A DNA stretch of 64,000 nt from Micromonospora lupini (GCF_026342015.1 NZ_JAPENL010000002.1:1369001-1433000); one strand, 5' to 3'; positions 1-8,687 are shown, numbered from the stretch's first letter. The notes: generated by a model from the letters alone, not told the origin. Program-made: numbers and translations.

Positions 1-670
1 ACCGCTGGCCGCGGCCGGTGGCCGCAAGGTCGCCATCGGCATCGCCGGCCTGCTGGCGGTCGCCCTGGTCGGCCTGCTCATCGGGATCAGCGCGCTCGGC
101 GGCAAGGACAAGGACCCGCAGGACACCGCCGGGGCCACGCCCTCCGCCAGCGCTCCGGCCGGCGACGCCACCCCGGCCGCCGCCACGGTCCGCAACCTCC
201 GCGTGCAGGACATCCGGATCATCGACCCGGACAGCAGCAAGCGCGACGAACTCGGCGACTCCAACAAGATCATCGACGGTGACAACGACAAGGGTTGGGA
301 AACCGACCGCTACCCGAACGCCACGTACGGGAACCTCAAGGCCGGCATGGGTGTCTGGCTGGACCTGGGTTCACCGCACACGGTGAAGTCGGTGCAGGCC
401 GTGCTGTCCGGTCGAGGCGCCACCGCGAAGCTGCTCGCCGGCACGGCCGGCTACCCGGCGACCTCCAACGGCGACAAGCAGATGGTGGCGAACTACAAGA
501 CCGAGATCGGTGTCCTCAAGGAGCACGACGGCACCACGATGACCTTCAACGGCTTCAACGCCGACCAGAAGTACCGCTATCTGCTGCTCTGGTTCACCGA
601 GCTGCCGGCCATCGGCGACGAGGACGGCTTCCGGCTCGGCGTGCAGGAGATTACGGTCCAGGGTTCGTGA
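1..670 (+). CDS. C-terminal part of a MurJ-associated kinase-like membrane protein (partial)
   Basis: The reading frame is open from base 2, so the 5' end lies outside the window. About 222 residues remain. They show a Gly/Ala/Leu/Val membrane segment at roughly residues 10-32 (IGIAGLLAVALVGLLIGIS), a Pro/Ala/Thr linker, and then a folded domain starting at RVQDIRIIDPDSSKRDELGD. The fold looks discoidin/jelly-roll-like (ties such as GNLKAGMGVWLDLGS and a closing RLGVQEITVQGS). In actinobacteria this arrangement is the extracellular end of the pseudokinase linked to the lipid II flippase MurJ (MviN/Rv3910 in mycobacteria), where the outer domain follows a single membrane helix. sigM, anti-sigma, trxB, trxA and cwlM follow in the order known from this chromosomal region, which supports the call. 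Kinase residues are not in view, so catalytic status cannot be judged. Confidence 0.7.
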   Translation, partial: PLAAAGGRKVAIGIAGLLAVALVGLLIGISALGGKDKDPQDTAGATPSASAPAGDATPAAATVRNLRVQDIRIIDPDSSKRDELGDSNKIIDGDNDKGWETDRYPNATYGNLKAGMGVWLDLGSPHTVKSVQAVLSGRGATAKLLAGTAGYPATSNGDKQMVANYKTEIGVLKEHDGTTMTFNGFNADQKYRYLLLWFTELPAIGDEDGFRLGVQEITVQGS

Positions 671-707
671 TCCGGGCAGCACGATCCGGGCGCCGCATCC
701 GCTGGAC

Positions 708-1418
708 GTGGTGATGGACGGGCGCGACACGGCAACGGATCTTGAGCTGCTGCGCGCCCACGCCACCGGCGACCGGGACGCCTTTACCGTGCTGTTCCAC
801 AGGCACCGCGACCGGCTCTGGGCGGTGGCCCTGCGGACGCTCGGTGACCGCGAGGAGGCCGCCGACGCCCTCCAGGACGCCCTGCTGTCGGCACACCGGG
901 CGGCCGGCCGCTTCCGCGGCGACTCCGCCGTCACCACGTGGCTGCACCGCATCGTGGTGAACGCGTGCCTGGACCGGATCCGACGCCGGCAGGCGCACCC
1001 CACAGTGCCGCTGCCCGACGGCAACCGGTCCGGCGACGGATCGGGCACCGGCGGTGTCGAGCCAGCCGCGCCCGCTCAGGACCACGACACCGCGCTTGTC
1101 GTCCGCGCGGCGCTCGCCGCGCTGCCGGTCGAGCAGCGGGCCGCCCTGGTGCTCGTGGACGTGCAGGGCTACCCGGTGGCCGAGGTGGCCCGCATCCTCG
1201 GTGTCGCCGAGGGGACGGTGAAGAGCCGGTGCGCCAGAGGTCGGGCCCGGATGGCGGTGCTGCTCGGGCATCTGCGGCCGGCGACGCCATCGCATCCCGC
1301 CCCGGCCGCCCGGATCGCGGACGTGCCCGGCGTCACGCCGGGGAACCCGCGCCCTGCCGAGGGCGTCGGATCGGGGTCGGTTCGGTACCGGCAGGACGCC
1401 AACCAGGAGGACGCGTGA
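708..1418 (+). CDS. sigM: ECF RNA polymerase sigma factor, SigM-like
   Basis: A 236-residue extracytoplasmic-function sigma factor that should direct RNA polymerase to stress promoters. Region 2 lies at about residues 25-95 (core binding AADALQDALLSAHRAAGRF, -10 recognition TTWLHRIVVNACLDRIRRR). Region 4 lies at about 130-185 with the helix-turn-helix PVAEVARILGVAEGTVKSR. A Gly/Pro-rich linker separates them, and a 50-residue Pro-rich tail follows. Three start codons are possible in frame (GTG 708, GTG 711, ATG 714); the choice is open. The gene overlaps the next one by four bases in a GTGA junction, so sigma factor and anti-sigma are probably translationally coupled. Position before trxB-trxA matches sigM of mycobacteria and related actinomycetes. 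Its own promoter was not identified. Confidence 0.85.
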   Translation: MVMDGRDTATDLELLRAHATGDRDAFTVLFHRHRDRLWAVALRTLGDREEAADALQDALLSAHRAAGRFRGDSAVTTWLHRIVVNACLDRIRRRQAHPTVPLPDGNRSGDGSGTGGVEPAAPAQDHDTALVVRAALAALPVEQRAALVLVDVQGYPVAEVARILGVAEGTVKSRCARGRARMAVLLGHLRPATPSHPAPAARIADVPGVTPGNPRPAEGVGSGSVRYRQDANQEDA

Positions 1419-2437
1419 CGAACGAGGAGTTCAGGGAGGTCGACACCGACCTGCTCGCTGACTACCTCGGCGGCGCGTTGGACGGCACACCACAGCAGGC
1501 GGAGATCGCCCGGCTGGTCGACGCGGATCCGGCCTGGGCCGAGGCGTACGCCCTGCTGGCTCCCGCGGTGACGCAGGTCCGCGCCGAGCTGGCCCGCTGG
1601 GCCGAGCCCTCCCCTGAGCTGCCCCCCGCCGTCGCCGAACGGATCGCCGCTGCGCTGGCCACGGCGGACGCCCCGCCGGCCGACGCCCCGGCCGACGTAC
1701 CCGTCACGCTCACCGGCGCCACCGGTTCGCCCGAGCCGGCCGCTCCCGCGACGCCTGTCGGTGTCCCCGCACAGGGCGGCCGTCGCCCCGGCAGTTCCGC
1801 ACCTAGCGAGTCGGGGCGCGGCAGAGCCACCGGCCCGGGTCGCCGGCAGCGCCGCTGGGCCCGGACCGCCGCTCCGGTGGCCGTCGCGGCGGTCGCCGTC
1901 GTCGCGGTCGGCCTGGGCCTGGGCCTGCGCCAACTGTCGACGAACACCACGGACAGCGGTGCCATGGACCGTCCGGCGAGTGCGCCCGGAGATGTGGCAG
2001 CGGCCGGGGCGGCCCGTACCTCCGGGCCGGCACTGCACAGCGGAACGGACTACAGCCCGCAGACCCTCGGTCAGGCGCTGGGCAGCGCCTCGTCCAGCCG
2101 GCCCTCACCGCTGCTCGGCACCACCAGCAGCGCCCCCCAGCAGCAGCCCGGGGTGGACGCCGAAGGTGGCCGACGGCCCGCCCCCGACGGGTCGGACCAA
2201 CTGGCTCGACTGAGCAGCGAGGCGGCGCTGACCGCCTGTCTGGCGGCCGTGGCGGCGGAGCACGGCTCGACCCCGCTGATCGTCGAAGTGATCGACTACG
2301 CGCAGTTCCAGGGCGAGCAGGCGCTTGTCATCCGGTTCACCGACCCGACCGGGGCCCACTGGGCCTGGGTGAGCGGCCCCGAGTGTGGCGTACCCGGGTC
2401 CGGCTCGGACAGCCGGTATTCGGCGCGGGTAGGGTGA
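1415..2437 (+). CDS. Membrane-anchored anti-sigma factor partner of SigM
   Basis: The GTG start at 1415 overlaps the sigM stop and has a strong AGGAGG ribosome site eight bases ahead. The 340-residue product starts with a short acidic domain containing DLLADYLGGALDGTPQQAEI, which resembles the sigma-binding part of anti-sigma factors. A Pro/Ala linker follows, then one membrane helix at about 150-172 (PVAVAAVAVVAVGLGLGL), then an extracytoplasmic Ser/Pro-rich stretch. The C-terminal domain of about 90 residues contains LTACLAAVAAEHGSTPLIVE and a Cys near the end (GPECGVPG). No HxxxCxxC zinc motif is seen, so it is not a ZAS-type factor. Operon position immediately after sigM is the main evidence for its role. 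Which signal releases the sigma factor is unknown. Confidence 0.75.
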   Translation: MTNEEFREVDTDLLADYLGGALDGTPQQAEIARLVDADPAWAEAYALLAPAVTQVRAELARWAEPSPELPPAVAERIAAALATADAPPADAPADVPVTLTGATGSPEPAAPATPVGVPAQGGRRPGSSAPSESGRGRATGPGRRQRRWARTAAPVAVAAVAVVAVGLGLGLRQLSTNTTDSGAMDRPASAPGDVAAAGAARTSGPALHSGTDYSPQTLGQALGSASSSRPSPLLGTTSSAPQQQPGVDAEGGRRPAPDGSDQLARLSSEAALTACLAAVAAEHGSTPLIVEVIDYAQFQGEQALVIRFTDPTGAHWAWVSGPECGVPGSGSDSRYSARVG

Positions 2438-2497
2438 ATCCGTGGTCATCGGTGCGATGAGCCTCCACGTGACCTGACCCACCGGATGCCCGGCTCG

Positions 2498-2524
2498 GGA
2501 ATCCCCGCTTCGTACGATGACGTT
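2498..2524 (+). promoter_or_regulatory. Putative ECF-type promoter of trxB-trxA
   Basis: GGAAT (2498-2502) is separated by 19 bases from GTT (2522-2524), or by 18 from CGTT. This fits the GGAAT-N18/19-GTT pattern of sigma-R (Streptomyces) and sigma-H (mycobacteria), which drive trxBA under thiol-oxidative stress. It lies about 95 bases upstream of the trxB start, in a 182-base gap. Whether the adjacent SigM or a distant SigR-like factor reads it cannot be told from sequence. Confidence 0.5.
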
Positions 2525-2619
2525 CTGGAAGTCAGCTGCCGGCACCCCCCAGGCGTCGGCACTCGGATCGGCATCGGTGCGCGCGCCGACGCCGAACACA
2601 CACAACTCGGGAGACGGCA

Positions 2620-3570
2620 GTGGACGAGGTCCGCAACCTGATCATCATCGGCTCCGGCCCGGCCGGTTACACGGCGGCGGTCTATGCGGCGCGCGCCAAC
2701 CTGAAGCCGCTGATCATTGAGGGCGTGCAGTCCGGTGGCGCGCTGATGACCACGACCGAGGTGGAGAACTTCCCGGGCTTCGCCGACGGCATCCTCGGCC
2801 CCGAGCTGATGGACAACATGCGCAAGCAGGCCGAGCGGTTCGGCGCCGAGTTCCTCACCGACGACGTGACCCGGGTCGAGCTCGTCGACACCGGCGACTC
2901 CGGCGCCGGCGCGGTGAGCACCGTGTGGGTCGGCGAGACCGCCTACCGGGCCCGCTCCGTCATCCTCTCCACCGGTTCGGCCTGGCGTCCGCTGGGCGTG
3001 CCGGGCGAGCAGGAGTACCTGGGCCACGGTGTCTCCTCGTGCGCCACCTGTGACGGCTTCTTCTTCCGGAACCAGCACATCGTGGTCGTCGGCGGCGGTG
3101 ACTCGGCGATGGAGGAGGCCAGCTTCCTCACCCGCTTCGCCGACTCGGTGACAATCATCCACAGGCGTGACTCGTTCCGGGCCAGCAAGATCATGGCCGA
3201 CCGGGCGCTGAGCAACGAGAAGATCAAGGTCGAGTGGAACAGCACAGTCGAAGAGGTCCTGGGGGCCGACGGCAAGGTCACCGGCGTCCGGGTCCGCAAC
3301 GTGCACACCGGCGAGAGCAAGGTGCTGGACGTGACAGGCGTGTTCGTGGCCATCGGTCACGACCCGCGCAGTGAGCTGTTCCAGGGCCAGGTCGAGCTGG
3401 ACGACGAGGGGTACGTGAAGGTCCAGGCCCCCGGTACGCGGACGAACGTCCCCGGTGTCTTCGCCGCCGGTGACGTGGTCGACCACACCTACCGCCAGGC
3501 GATCACCGCGGCCGGCACCGGCTGTGCCGCCGCGCTCGACGCCGAGCGGTTCATCGCGACGCTCAGCTGA
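2620..3570 (+). CDS. trxB: Thioredoxin reductase (NADPH)
   Basis: A 316-residue flavoprotein that reduces thioredoxin with NADPH in the cytosol. The FAD-binding GSGPAG motif is at residues 11-16, the redox-active CATC disulfide at 141-144 and the NADPH-binding GGGDSA at 158-163. A second FAD contact is GVFAAGDVVD near the C-terminus. Length matches the low-molecular-weight bacterial enzyme (about 310-320). The GTG start is preceded by CGGGAGA. trxA begins 31 bases after the stop, so the two are very likely one operon. The upstream ECF-type promoter suggests induction by disulfide stress. Confidence 0.95.
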   Translation: MDEVRNLIIIGSGPAGYTAAVYAARANLKPLIIEGVQSGGALMTTTEVENFPGFADGILGPELMDNMRKQAERFGAEFLTDDVTRVELVDTGDSGAGAVSTVWVGETAYRARSVILSTGSAWRPLGVPGEQEYLGHGVSSCATCDGFFFRNQHIVVVGGGDSAMEEASFLTRFADSVTIIHRRDSFRASKIMADRALSNEKIKVEWNSTVEEVLGADGKVTGVRVRNVHTGESKVLDVTGVFVAIGHDPRSELFQGQVELDDEGYVKVQAPGTRTNVPGVFAAGDVVDHTYRQAITAAGTGCAAALDAERFIATLS

Positions 3571-3601
3571 AACAGGAAACACATCCCGGAGGAGGGCAAT
3601 A

Positions 3602-3925
3602 GTGGGAAATACCAAGGCGGTCACGGACGCGAGTTTCGTCGCTGACGTGCTGCAGGCCGACAAGCCGGTGCTGGTGGACTTCTGGGCCGAGTGGTGCGGG
3701 CCGTGCCGCAAGGTGTCGCCGCTGCTCGAGGAGATCGCGGGCGAGATGGGCGACCAGGTCACCATCGTCAAGCTCAACATCGACGAGAACCCGGAGACCG
3801 CCCGGGCCTACCGGGTCATGTCGGTACCGACCCTCACCGTCTTCAAGAACGGCCAGCCCGTGCAGTCGATCGCCGGCGCCAAGCCGAAGGGCGAGCTGGT
3901 CCGGCTCATCGAGTCGGCCCTCTGA
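3602..3925 (+). CDS. trxA: Thioredoxin
   Basis: A 107-residue thioredoxin. The active site WCGPC is at residues 31-35 and the cis-proline is P76 in MSVPTL. The start is the GTG at 3602, preceded by GGAGGAGGG; a longer frame runs upstream into trxB but would only extend a complete thioredoxin fold. It accepts electrons from the upstream trxB product and reduces cytosolic protein disulfides. A strong hairpin 18 bases after the stop probably ends the trxBA transcript. Confidence 0.95.
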   Translation: MGNTKAVTDASFVADVLQADKPVLVDFWAEWCGPCRKVSPLLEEIAGEMGDQVTIVKLNIDENPETARAYRVMSVPTLTVFKNGQPVQSIAGAKPKGELVRLIESAL

Positions 3926-3942
3926 TCCGCAGAGACACCACC

Positions 3943-3975
3943 GAACCCCGTACCCGCTCGTCGGGTGCGGGGTTC
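3943..3975 (+). terminator. Hairpin terminator after trxA
   Basis: Two 14-base arms (3943-3956 and 3962-3975, core GAACCCCG) pair throughout with one G-U wobble around a five-base loop. No clear U-run follows, which is common in high-GC actinobacteria. Confidence 0.7.
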
Positions 3976-4095
3976 GCTGTCTCCCCGGCCGGCACGCACG
4001 GAGTTTTTCCAGGCCGAGCCACCTGGCCGCTCCGGAACGCATAACCTCAAGCCGGGGCCGCCCGGCCAGCCAGACTCGTGCAGAGGGGGTCGTGC

Positions 4096-5259
4096 GTGCG
4101 TCCGATCCGAGCCGGAGACCGGGGACCCGCGGTCACGGAGATCCGTACCATCCTCACCGGCCTCGACCTGCTCGCCGCCGCCGGTTCGCCCACCGACGAG
4201 TTCGACCTGGACACCGAACGCGCGGTCCGGGCGTTCCAGCAGTCCCGTGGGCTCAGCGTGGACGGCCGGGTCGGCTCCGAGACCTGGGGCGCGTTGGACG
4301 CCGCCCGCTGGCGGCTCGGCGCCCGCACCCTCTACCACGCGATCCCCGAGCCGCTCACCGGCGAGGACGTCCGGTCGCTGCAGGAACGGCTCCTGGAAAT
4401 GGGGTACGACGTCGGCCGCGCCGACGCCATCTACGGCATCCGGACCTCCCGGGCGGTGGCCCAGTTCCAGCGTGAGGTCGGGCTCACCCCCGACGGCTCC
4501 TGCGGGCCGCACACGATGGACGCGCTGCGCCGGATCGGTCGCAAGGTCGTCGGCGGTCGCCCCCAGTGGCTTCGCGAGTCCGACGCGATCCGCCAGTCCG
4601 GGCCGGCGCTGGTCGGCAAGACGGTGGTCATCGACCCCGGGCACGGCGGCACCGACCCGGGCATGGTCGTGCCGGACGGGCCGCTGCGCTGGACTGAGGC
4701 GGACCTCGTACACGACCTGGCGAGCCGGCTGGAGGGGCGGCTCGCCGCGTCCGGAGTGCGGGTCCAGCTCACCCGCGGCCCGGCGCCCGACAAGTGCCTG
4801 CCGGACACCGACCGGGCGCTCCTGGCGAACTCACTCGGCGCCGACGTGTTCATCTCGCTGCACCTGGACGGACACGCCAACCCGGACGCGGAGGGGGTGG
4901 CGACCTACCACTACGGCACCGACAACGGGGTGACCTCGGCGACCGGTGAGCGGCTGGCCGGATTGGTGCAGCGGGAGATCGTGGCGCGGACCGGGTTGCG
5001 GGACTGCCGTACGCACGCCAAGGCGTGGGACCTGCTGCGGCTGACGCGGATGCCGGCGGTCCGCGTCGAGGTCGGCTACCTCACCTCGCCCGTGGACCGT
5101 GCCCGGCTCGTCGACCCCCTGTTCCGGGACCGGGTGGTGGAGGCGATCGTGGCGGCGGTGCAGCGGATGTACTACCCGATCGAACGGGACGTGCCGACAG
5201 GCTCGCTCGACGTCAGTGAGCTGCGTACGGTGGTGACCGCCGGCACGGTGGTCGACTGA
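4096..5259 (+). CDS. cwlM: CwlM-like N-acetylmuramoyl-L-alanine amidase-family protein
   Basis: A 387-residue protein with two peptidoglycan-binding (PGBD/PG_binding_1) modules at about residues 1-75 and 85-150, followed by an Amidase_3 domain (about 172-370). Zinc and catalytic positions of the family are present: H183 in DPGHGG, E201 in TEADL, H256 in SLHLDGH and E325 in RVEVGYL. There is no signal peptide, so it should stay in the cytosol. This matches mycobacterial CwlM, which controls MurA and lipid II export after phosphorylation by PknB rather than cutting the wall. The Thr-rich tail (RTVVTAGTVVD) is where such a phosphosite could lie; this is inference. GTG 4096 is preferred over GTG 4078 because AGAGGGGG precedes it at good spacing. 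A MurJ-linked kinase-like gene sits five genes upstream. Confidence 0.85.
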   Translation: MRPIRAGDRGPAVTEIRTILTGLDLLAAAGSPTDEFDLDTERAVRAFQQSRGLSVDGRVGSETWGALDAARWRLGARTLYHAIPEPLTGEDVRSLQERLLEMGYDVGRADAIYGIRTSRAVAQFQREVGLTPDGSCGPHTMDALRRIGRKVVGGRPQWLRESDAIRQSGPALVGKTVVIDPGHGGTDPGMVVPDGPLRWTEADLVHDLASRLEGRLAASGVRVQLTRGPAPDKCLPDTDRALLANSLGADVFISLHLDGHANPDAEGVATYHYGTDNGVTSATGERLAGLVQREIVARTGLRDCRTHAKAWDLLRLTRMPAVRVEVGYLTSPVDRARLVDPLFRDRVVEAIVAAVQRMYYPIERDVPTGSLDVSELRTVVTAGTVVD

Positions 5260-5267
5260 GGTCCGCC

Positions 5268-5942
5268 TCAACCACCAGTCGAGCGGGTGGCCGGGGCGGG
5301 GCGGACGGGCCGGAGCAGGGTCTCCGGGCTCATCGACCCGAGCAGCTTCTCCAACGCGTACTCGACGTCGGACTTCCAGCTCAGCGCGGTGCGCAACTCA
5401 AGACGCAGCCGTGGGAACCGGGGATGCGGACGTACCGTCTTGAAGCCGACGGAGAGGAAGAAGTCTGCCGGTGCCACGCACCCGCCGGCCGGGTCGTCCG
5501 CGTCACCGAACTTGGCGTCGCCGAACGCCTCGATCGCCTTGATCCCCCGCTTCGTCAGGTCCCGGGCGACTCCCTGCACCAACATCCGGCCCAACCCGCC
5601 ACCGGCGAACGCGGCGACCACGTTGGCGGTCATCAACAGGGCGGCGTCCGCGGAGACCGGCGAGGTCGGGAAGGCCATCGAGCGGGGGACGTAGGCGGGC
5701 GGCGCGTACATCACGAAGCCCGCCGGCATGCCGTCGACGTACGCGAGCTTGCCGCAGGAGCCCCACTCCAGCAGGGTCTGGGAGACCCACGCCTCCTTCT
5801 CCAGGCCCGGGTCACCGGCGGCGCAGGCCCGGTCGGCGGAGACCGGATCCAGCTCCCAGTAGACGCACTGGCGACAGGGACGCGGCAGATCCTCCAGGGT
5901 GTCGAGGGTCAGGCTGACCAGACGTCGCGACATATGGCGCAT
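5268..5942 (-). CDS. GNAT-family N-acetyltransferase
   Basis: A 224-residue protein transcribed toward cwlM, ending eight bases from its stop. A GNAT core is visible: AGFVMYAP (beta 4), ALLMTANVVAAFAGGGLGRMLVQGVARDL carrying the acetyl-CoA pyrophosphate loop (GGGLGRML, a Q/RxxGxG/A variant), and FFLSVGFKTVRPHPRFPRLRLEL. The N-terminus has two Cys and a WELDP motif (PCRQCVYWELDP) typical of a cytosolic actinobacterial subgroup kept in this neighbourhood. Substrate is unknown. ATG at 5942 (MRHMSRR) and ATG at 5933 are both possible starts; neither has a clear ribosome site. Confidence 0.75.
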   Translation of the reverse strand: MRHMSRRLVSLTLDTLEDLPRPCRQCVYWELDPVSADRACAAGDPGLEKEAWVSQTLLEWGSCGKLAYVDGMPAGFVMYAPPAYVPRSMAFPTSPVSADAALLMTANVVAAFAGGGLGRMLVQGVARDLTKRGIKAIEAFGDAKFGDADDPAGGCVAPADFFLSVGFKTVRPHPRFPRLRLELRTALSWKSDVEYALEKLLGSMSPETLLRPVRPAPATRSTGG

Positions 5943-6216
5943 CCCCACAATAGGCTCGGTCGTGAGGCCGGCATGGAACGACAGTGCCGCCTTCTGGCCC
6001 CGACGAGCGATCGTACGCCGCCGATCGACCGCACGGGAGGGGACGCGCAGATGCCCACCACACCGGGGACGGTCCGCCATGTGGTCGATCCGTTCCGGCA
6101 CGGCGGCAGGCTGCCCCTGGGCAGCTAGGATCGACAATCGGTGTGCCGCCGCCATGGTCACGAGCGTGCGGGGTACCCGGGGCGGGAGCCACCCGAGCAG
6201 CGATCGAGGTGAGGTC

Positions 6217-7530
6217 ATGACCGGCACGACACTCGACGACTACACCGACCGGTACGCCAGGCGGGTACGCGGGATGACCGCCTCCGAGATCCGAGCACTC
6301 TTCGCGGTGGCCAGTCGACCCGAGGTCGTCTCCCTCGCCGGCGGCGCCCCGTACATCGCCGCGCTGCCGCTCGACGCGGTCGGCGAGATGCTGGGTCGGC
6401 TCGGCTCCGAACACGGCACGACCACCCTGCAGTACGGCATCGGGCAGGGCACCCTGGAGCTGCGCGAACGGATCTGCGAGGTGATGTCGCTCTCCGGGAT
6501 CGACGCCGCGTGCGGCGCCTCACCGGAGGACGTGGTGGTCACGGTGGGCGGGCAGCAGGCGCTCGACCTGGTGGCCCGGCTCTTCCTCGACCCCGGCGAC
6601 GTGGTGCTCGCCGAGGGCCCGACGTACGTCGGCGCGCTCGGGGTGTTCCAGGCCGCCCAGGCGCAGGTGGTGCACGTGCCGATGGACGCCGACGGGCTGA
6701 TCCCCGAGGCGTTGGAGACGGCAATCACCGACCTCGCCCGCGCCGGCCGGCGGGTCAAGTTCCTCTACACCATCCCCACCTACCAGAACCCGGCCGGCGT
6801 GACGCTCAGCGAGGAACGCCGGGAACGCGTCCTCGACATCTGCGAGCGCGCCGGCCTGCTCGTGATCGAGGACGACCCGTACGGCCAGCTGGGTTTCGAG
6901 GGTGAGGCCCCGGCCCCGCTGCGGGCCCGGCGGCGCGAGGGCGTCTTCTACCTCAGCACCTTCTCCAAGACGTTCGCCCCCGGCCTGCGGGTCGGCTGGA
7001 TCCTGGCGCCCCACGCGGTCCGCGACAAGCTTGTCATCGCCAGCGAGGCGCAGATCCTCTGCCCCAGCAGTTACGCGCAGGCCGCCGTGGCCACCTACCT
7101 CGGCACCATGCCGTGGCGGCAACAGCTCAAGGTCTACCGCGAGGTCTACCGCGAACGTCGCGACGCGCTGCTCGACGCGCTGGCCGATCTGATGCCCGAG
7201 GGCACCAGCTGGACGACCCCCGCCGGCGGCCTCTTCGTCTGGGCCACCCTGCCGGACGGGCTCGACTCGAAGGCAATGATGCCGCGTGCCATCGCCGCCC
7301 GGGTCGCCTACGTGCCAGGCACCGGCTTCTACGCCGACGGCACGGGCACCGACGCCATGCGGCTGAACTTCAGCTTCCCGCCCCCGGAGCGGATCCGCGA
7401 AGGCGTCCGCCGACTGGCCGGCGTCATGGAGCAGGAGATCGCGACGCGACGCGTCTTCGGCGCCGTGGGCGGTGCCGCCGGGCGGCGTGGCCGGCCCGGC
7501 TCCGACGTGCCGGGTCCTGACTTGGCATGA
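6217..7530 (+). CDS. PLP-dependent aminotransferase (fold type I, MocR/2-aminoadipate type)
   Basis: A 437-residue class I/II aminotransferase. Substrate-fold features include YGIGQGTLELRE near residue 73, NPAG at 191-194 and EDDPYGQL at 219-226. The PLP lysine is K251 in STFSKTFAPGLRVGW. The ATG is preceded by GAGGTGAGG. It resembles the 2-aminoadipate/valine-pyruvate aminotransferase group without the DNA-binding domain of MocR proteins. The exact amino-group donor and acceptor cannot be assigned. The D-Ala-D-Ala-ligase-like gene begins seven bases after its stop, so the two are probably cotranscribed and may act on related amino acids. Confidence 0.8.
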   Translation: MTGTTLDDYTDRYARRVRGMTASEIRALFAVASRPEVVSLAGGAPYIAALPLDAVGEMLGRLGSEHGTTTLQYGIGQGTLELRERICEVMSLSGIDAACGASPEDVVVTVGGQQALDLVARLFLDPGDVVLAEGPTYVGALGVFQAAQAQVVHVPMDADGLIPEALETAITDLARAGRRVKFLYTIPTYQNPAGVTLSEERRERVLDICERAGLLVIEDDPYGQLGFEGEAPAPLRARRREGVFYLSTFSKTFAPGLRVGWILAPHAVRDKLVIASEAQILCPSSYAQAAVATYLGTMPWRQQLKVYREVYRERRDALLDALADLMPEGTSWTTPAGGLFVWATLPDGLDSKAMMPRAIAARVAYVPGTGFYADGTGTDAMRLNFSFPPPERIREGVRRLAGVMEQEIATRRVFGAVGGAAGRRGRPGSDVPGPDLA

Positions 7531-7537
7531 TGCCGGC

Positions 7538-8539
7538 ATGGGTACGACCGCCGCCGAGCGCTTCTCCGTGACCGCTTCCGCCGTCGCGGCCGACCTGCGT
7601 GTGCTGGTGCTCGCCGGCGGGCTCTCCTACGAACGGGACGTCTCGCTGCGCTCCGGTCGCCGGGTGCTCGACGCGCTGCGTGCCGTAGGCGTCGAGGCCG
7701 AGCTGCGGGATGCCGACGTGGCGCTCCTGCCCGCCCTCAAGGCCGACCCGCCGGACGCGGTCGTGATCGCCCTGCACGGCGCCACCGGAGAGGACGGCTC
7801 GCTGCGGGGCGTGCTGGACCTGTGCGGCATCCCGTACGTCGGCTGTGACGCCCGAGCCTCCCGACTCGCGTGGGACAAACCCTCCGCCAAGGCGGTTCTG
7901 CGCGAGGCCGGCATCCCCACGCCCGACTGGGTGGCCCTGCCGCACGACCGCTTCTCCGAACTGGGCGCGGTCGCCGTACTGGACCGGATCGCCGACCGGC
8001 TCGGCCTGCCGCTGATGGTCAAGCCGGCGCAGGGCGGCTCCGGCCTGGGCGCCGCGGTGGTCCGCGACGCCGCGTCACTTCCGGCCGCGATGGTCGGCTG
8101 CTTCGCGTACGACTCGACGGCTCTGGTGGAGCGGTACGTGCCCGGCATCGACGTGGCGGTCTCCGTGATCGACCTCGGGGACGGCCCGCAGGCGCTGCCG
8201 CCTGTGGAGATCGTGCCGCGCAACGGCGTGTACGACTACGCCGCCCGCTACACCGCCGGTCGGACCACGTGGCACGCCCCGGCCCGGCTGGAGCCGGACG
8301 TGGCCGCCTCGGTGGCCGACGTGGCCCTCGCGGCGCACACCGCGCTCGGTCTGCGGGACCTGTCCCGGGTCGACGTGATCGTGGATGCCGCCGGCCGGCC
8401 GCACGTGCTGGAGGTCAACGTCTCGCCCGGCATGACGGAGACGTCGCTGCTGCCGCTGGCCGTCCAGGCCGCCGGCCTGGACTTCGGCCGCCTCCTCGGC
8501 TCGCTCGTCACCCGGGCCGCCGCCCGCGTCACGGCCTGA
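7538..8539 (+). CDS. D-alanine--D-alanine ligase family protein (ATP-grasp)
   Basis: A 333-residue ATP-grasp enzyme. The N-terminal LAGGLSYERDVSLRSGRRVLDAL is the Ddl signature, followed by the GEDGSLRGVLDLCGIPYVGCDA substrate loop. ATP-grasp residues appear in LMVKPAQGGSGLGAAVV and the metal-binding end in VLEVNVSPGMTETSLLP. It would join two D-alanines, or a related pair, for peptidoglycan precursors. Many actinomycetes carry a second Ddl near murA/rnhB, so this may be the paralogue that accompanies the oriC region rather than the main ligase. It lies seven bases downstream of the aminotransferase. The last 19 codons and the following hairpin are duplicated in tandem (see the repeat entry). 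Confidence 0.85.
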   Translation: MGTTAAERFSVTASAVAADLRVLVLAGGLSYERDVSLRSGRRVLDALRAVGVEAELRDADVALLPALKADPPDAVVIALHGATGEDGSLRGVLDLCGIPYVGCDARASRLAWDKPSAKAVLREAGIPTPDWVALPHDRFSELGAVAVLDRIADRLGLPLMVKPAQGGSGLGAAVVRDAASLPAAMVGCFAYDSTALVERYVPGIDVAVSVIDLGDGPQALPPVEIVPRNGVYDYAARYTAGRTTWHAPARLEPDVAASVADVALAAHTALGLRDLSRVDVIVDAAGRPHVLEVNVSPGMTETSLLPLAVQAAGLDFGRLLGSLVTRAAARVTA

Positions 8540-8556
8540 CCCTGGCCTGACCCAGT

Positions 8557-8577
8557 CGCACGGCCGCCGGCCGTGCG
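8557..8577 (+). terminator. Hairpin after ddl (copy 1)
   Basis: CGCACGGCC (8557-8565) pairs perfectly with GGCCGTGCG (8569-8577) around a three-base loop, 17 bases after the ddl stop. No U-run follows. Confidence 0.5.
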
Positions 8578-8658
8578 GTCGGCTGAGGCTCGGCCGCCTC
8601 CTCCGCTCGCTTGTCAGCCGGGCCGCCGCCGGCTTCGCGGCCCGACTCCGGCCTGACC

Positions 8659-8687
8659 CGATCGCACGGCCGTCGTCCGTGCGATCG
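8659..8687 (+). terminator. Second hairpin, in the duplicated copy
   Basis: CGATCGCACGG (8659-8669) pairs perfectly with CCGTGCGATCG (8677-8687) around a seven-base loop. It is the counterpart of the hairpin 106 bases upstream and could back up termination of ddl. Confidence 0.45.
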
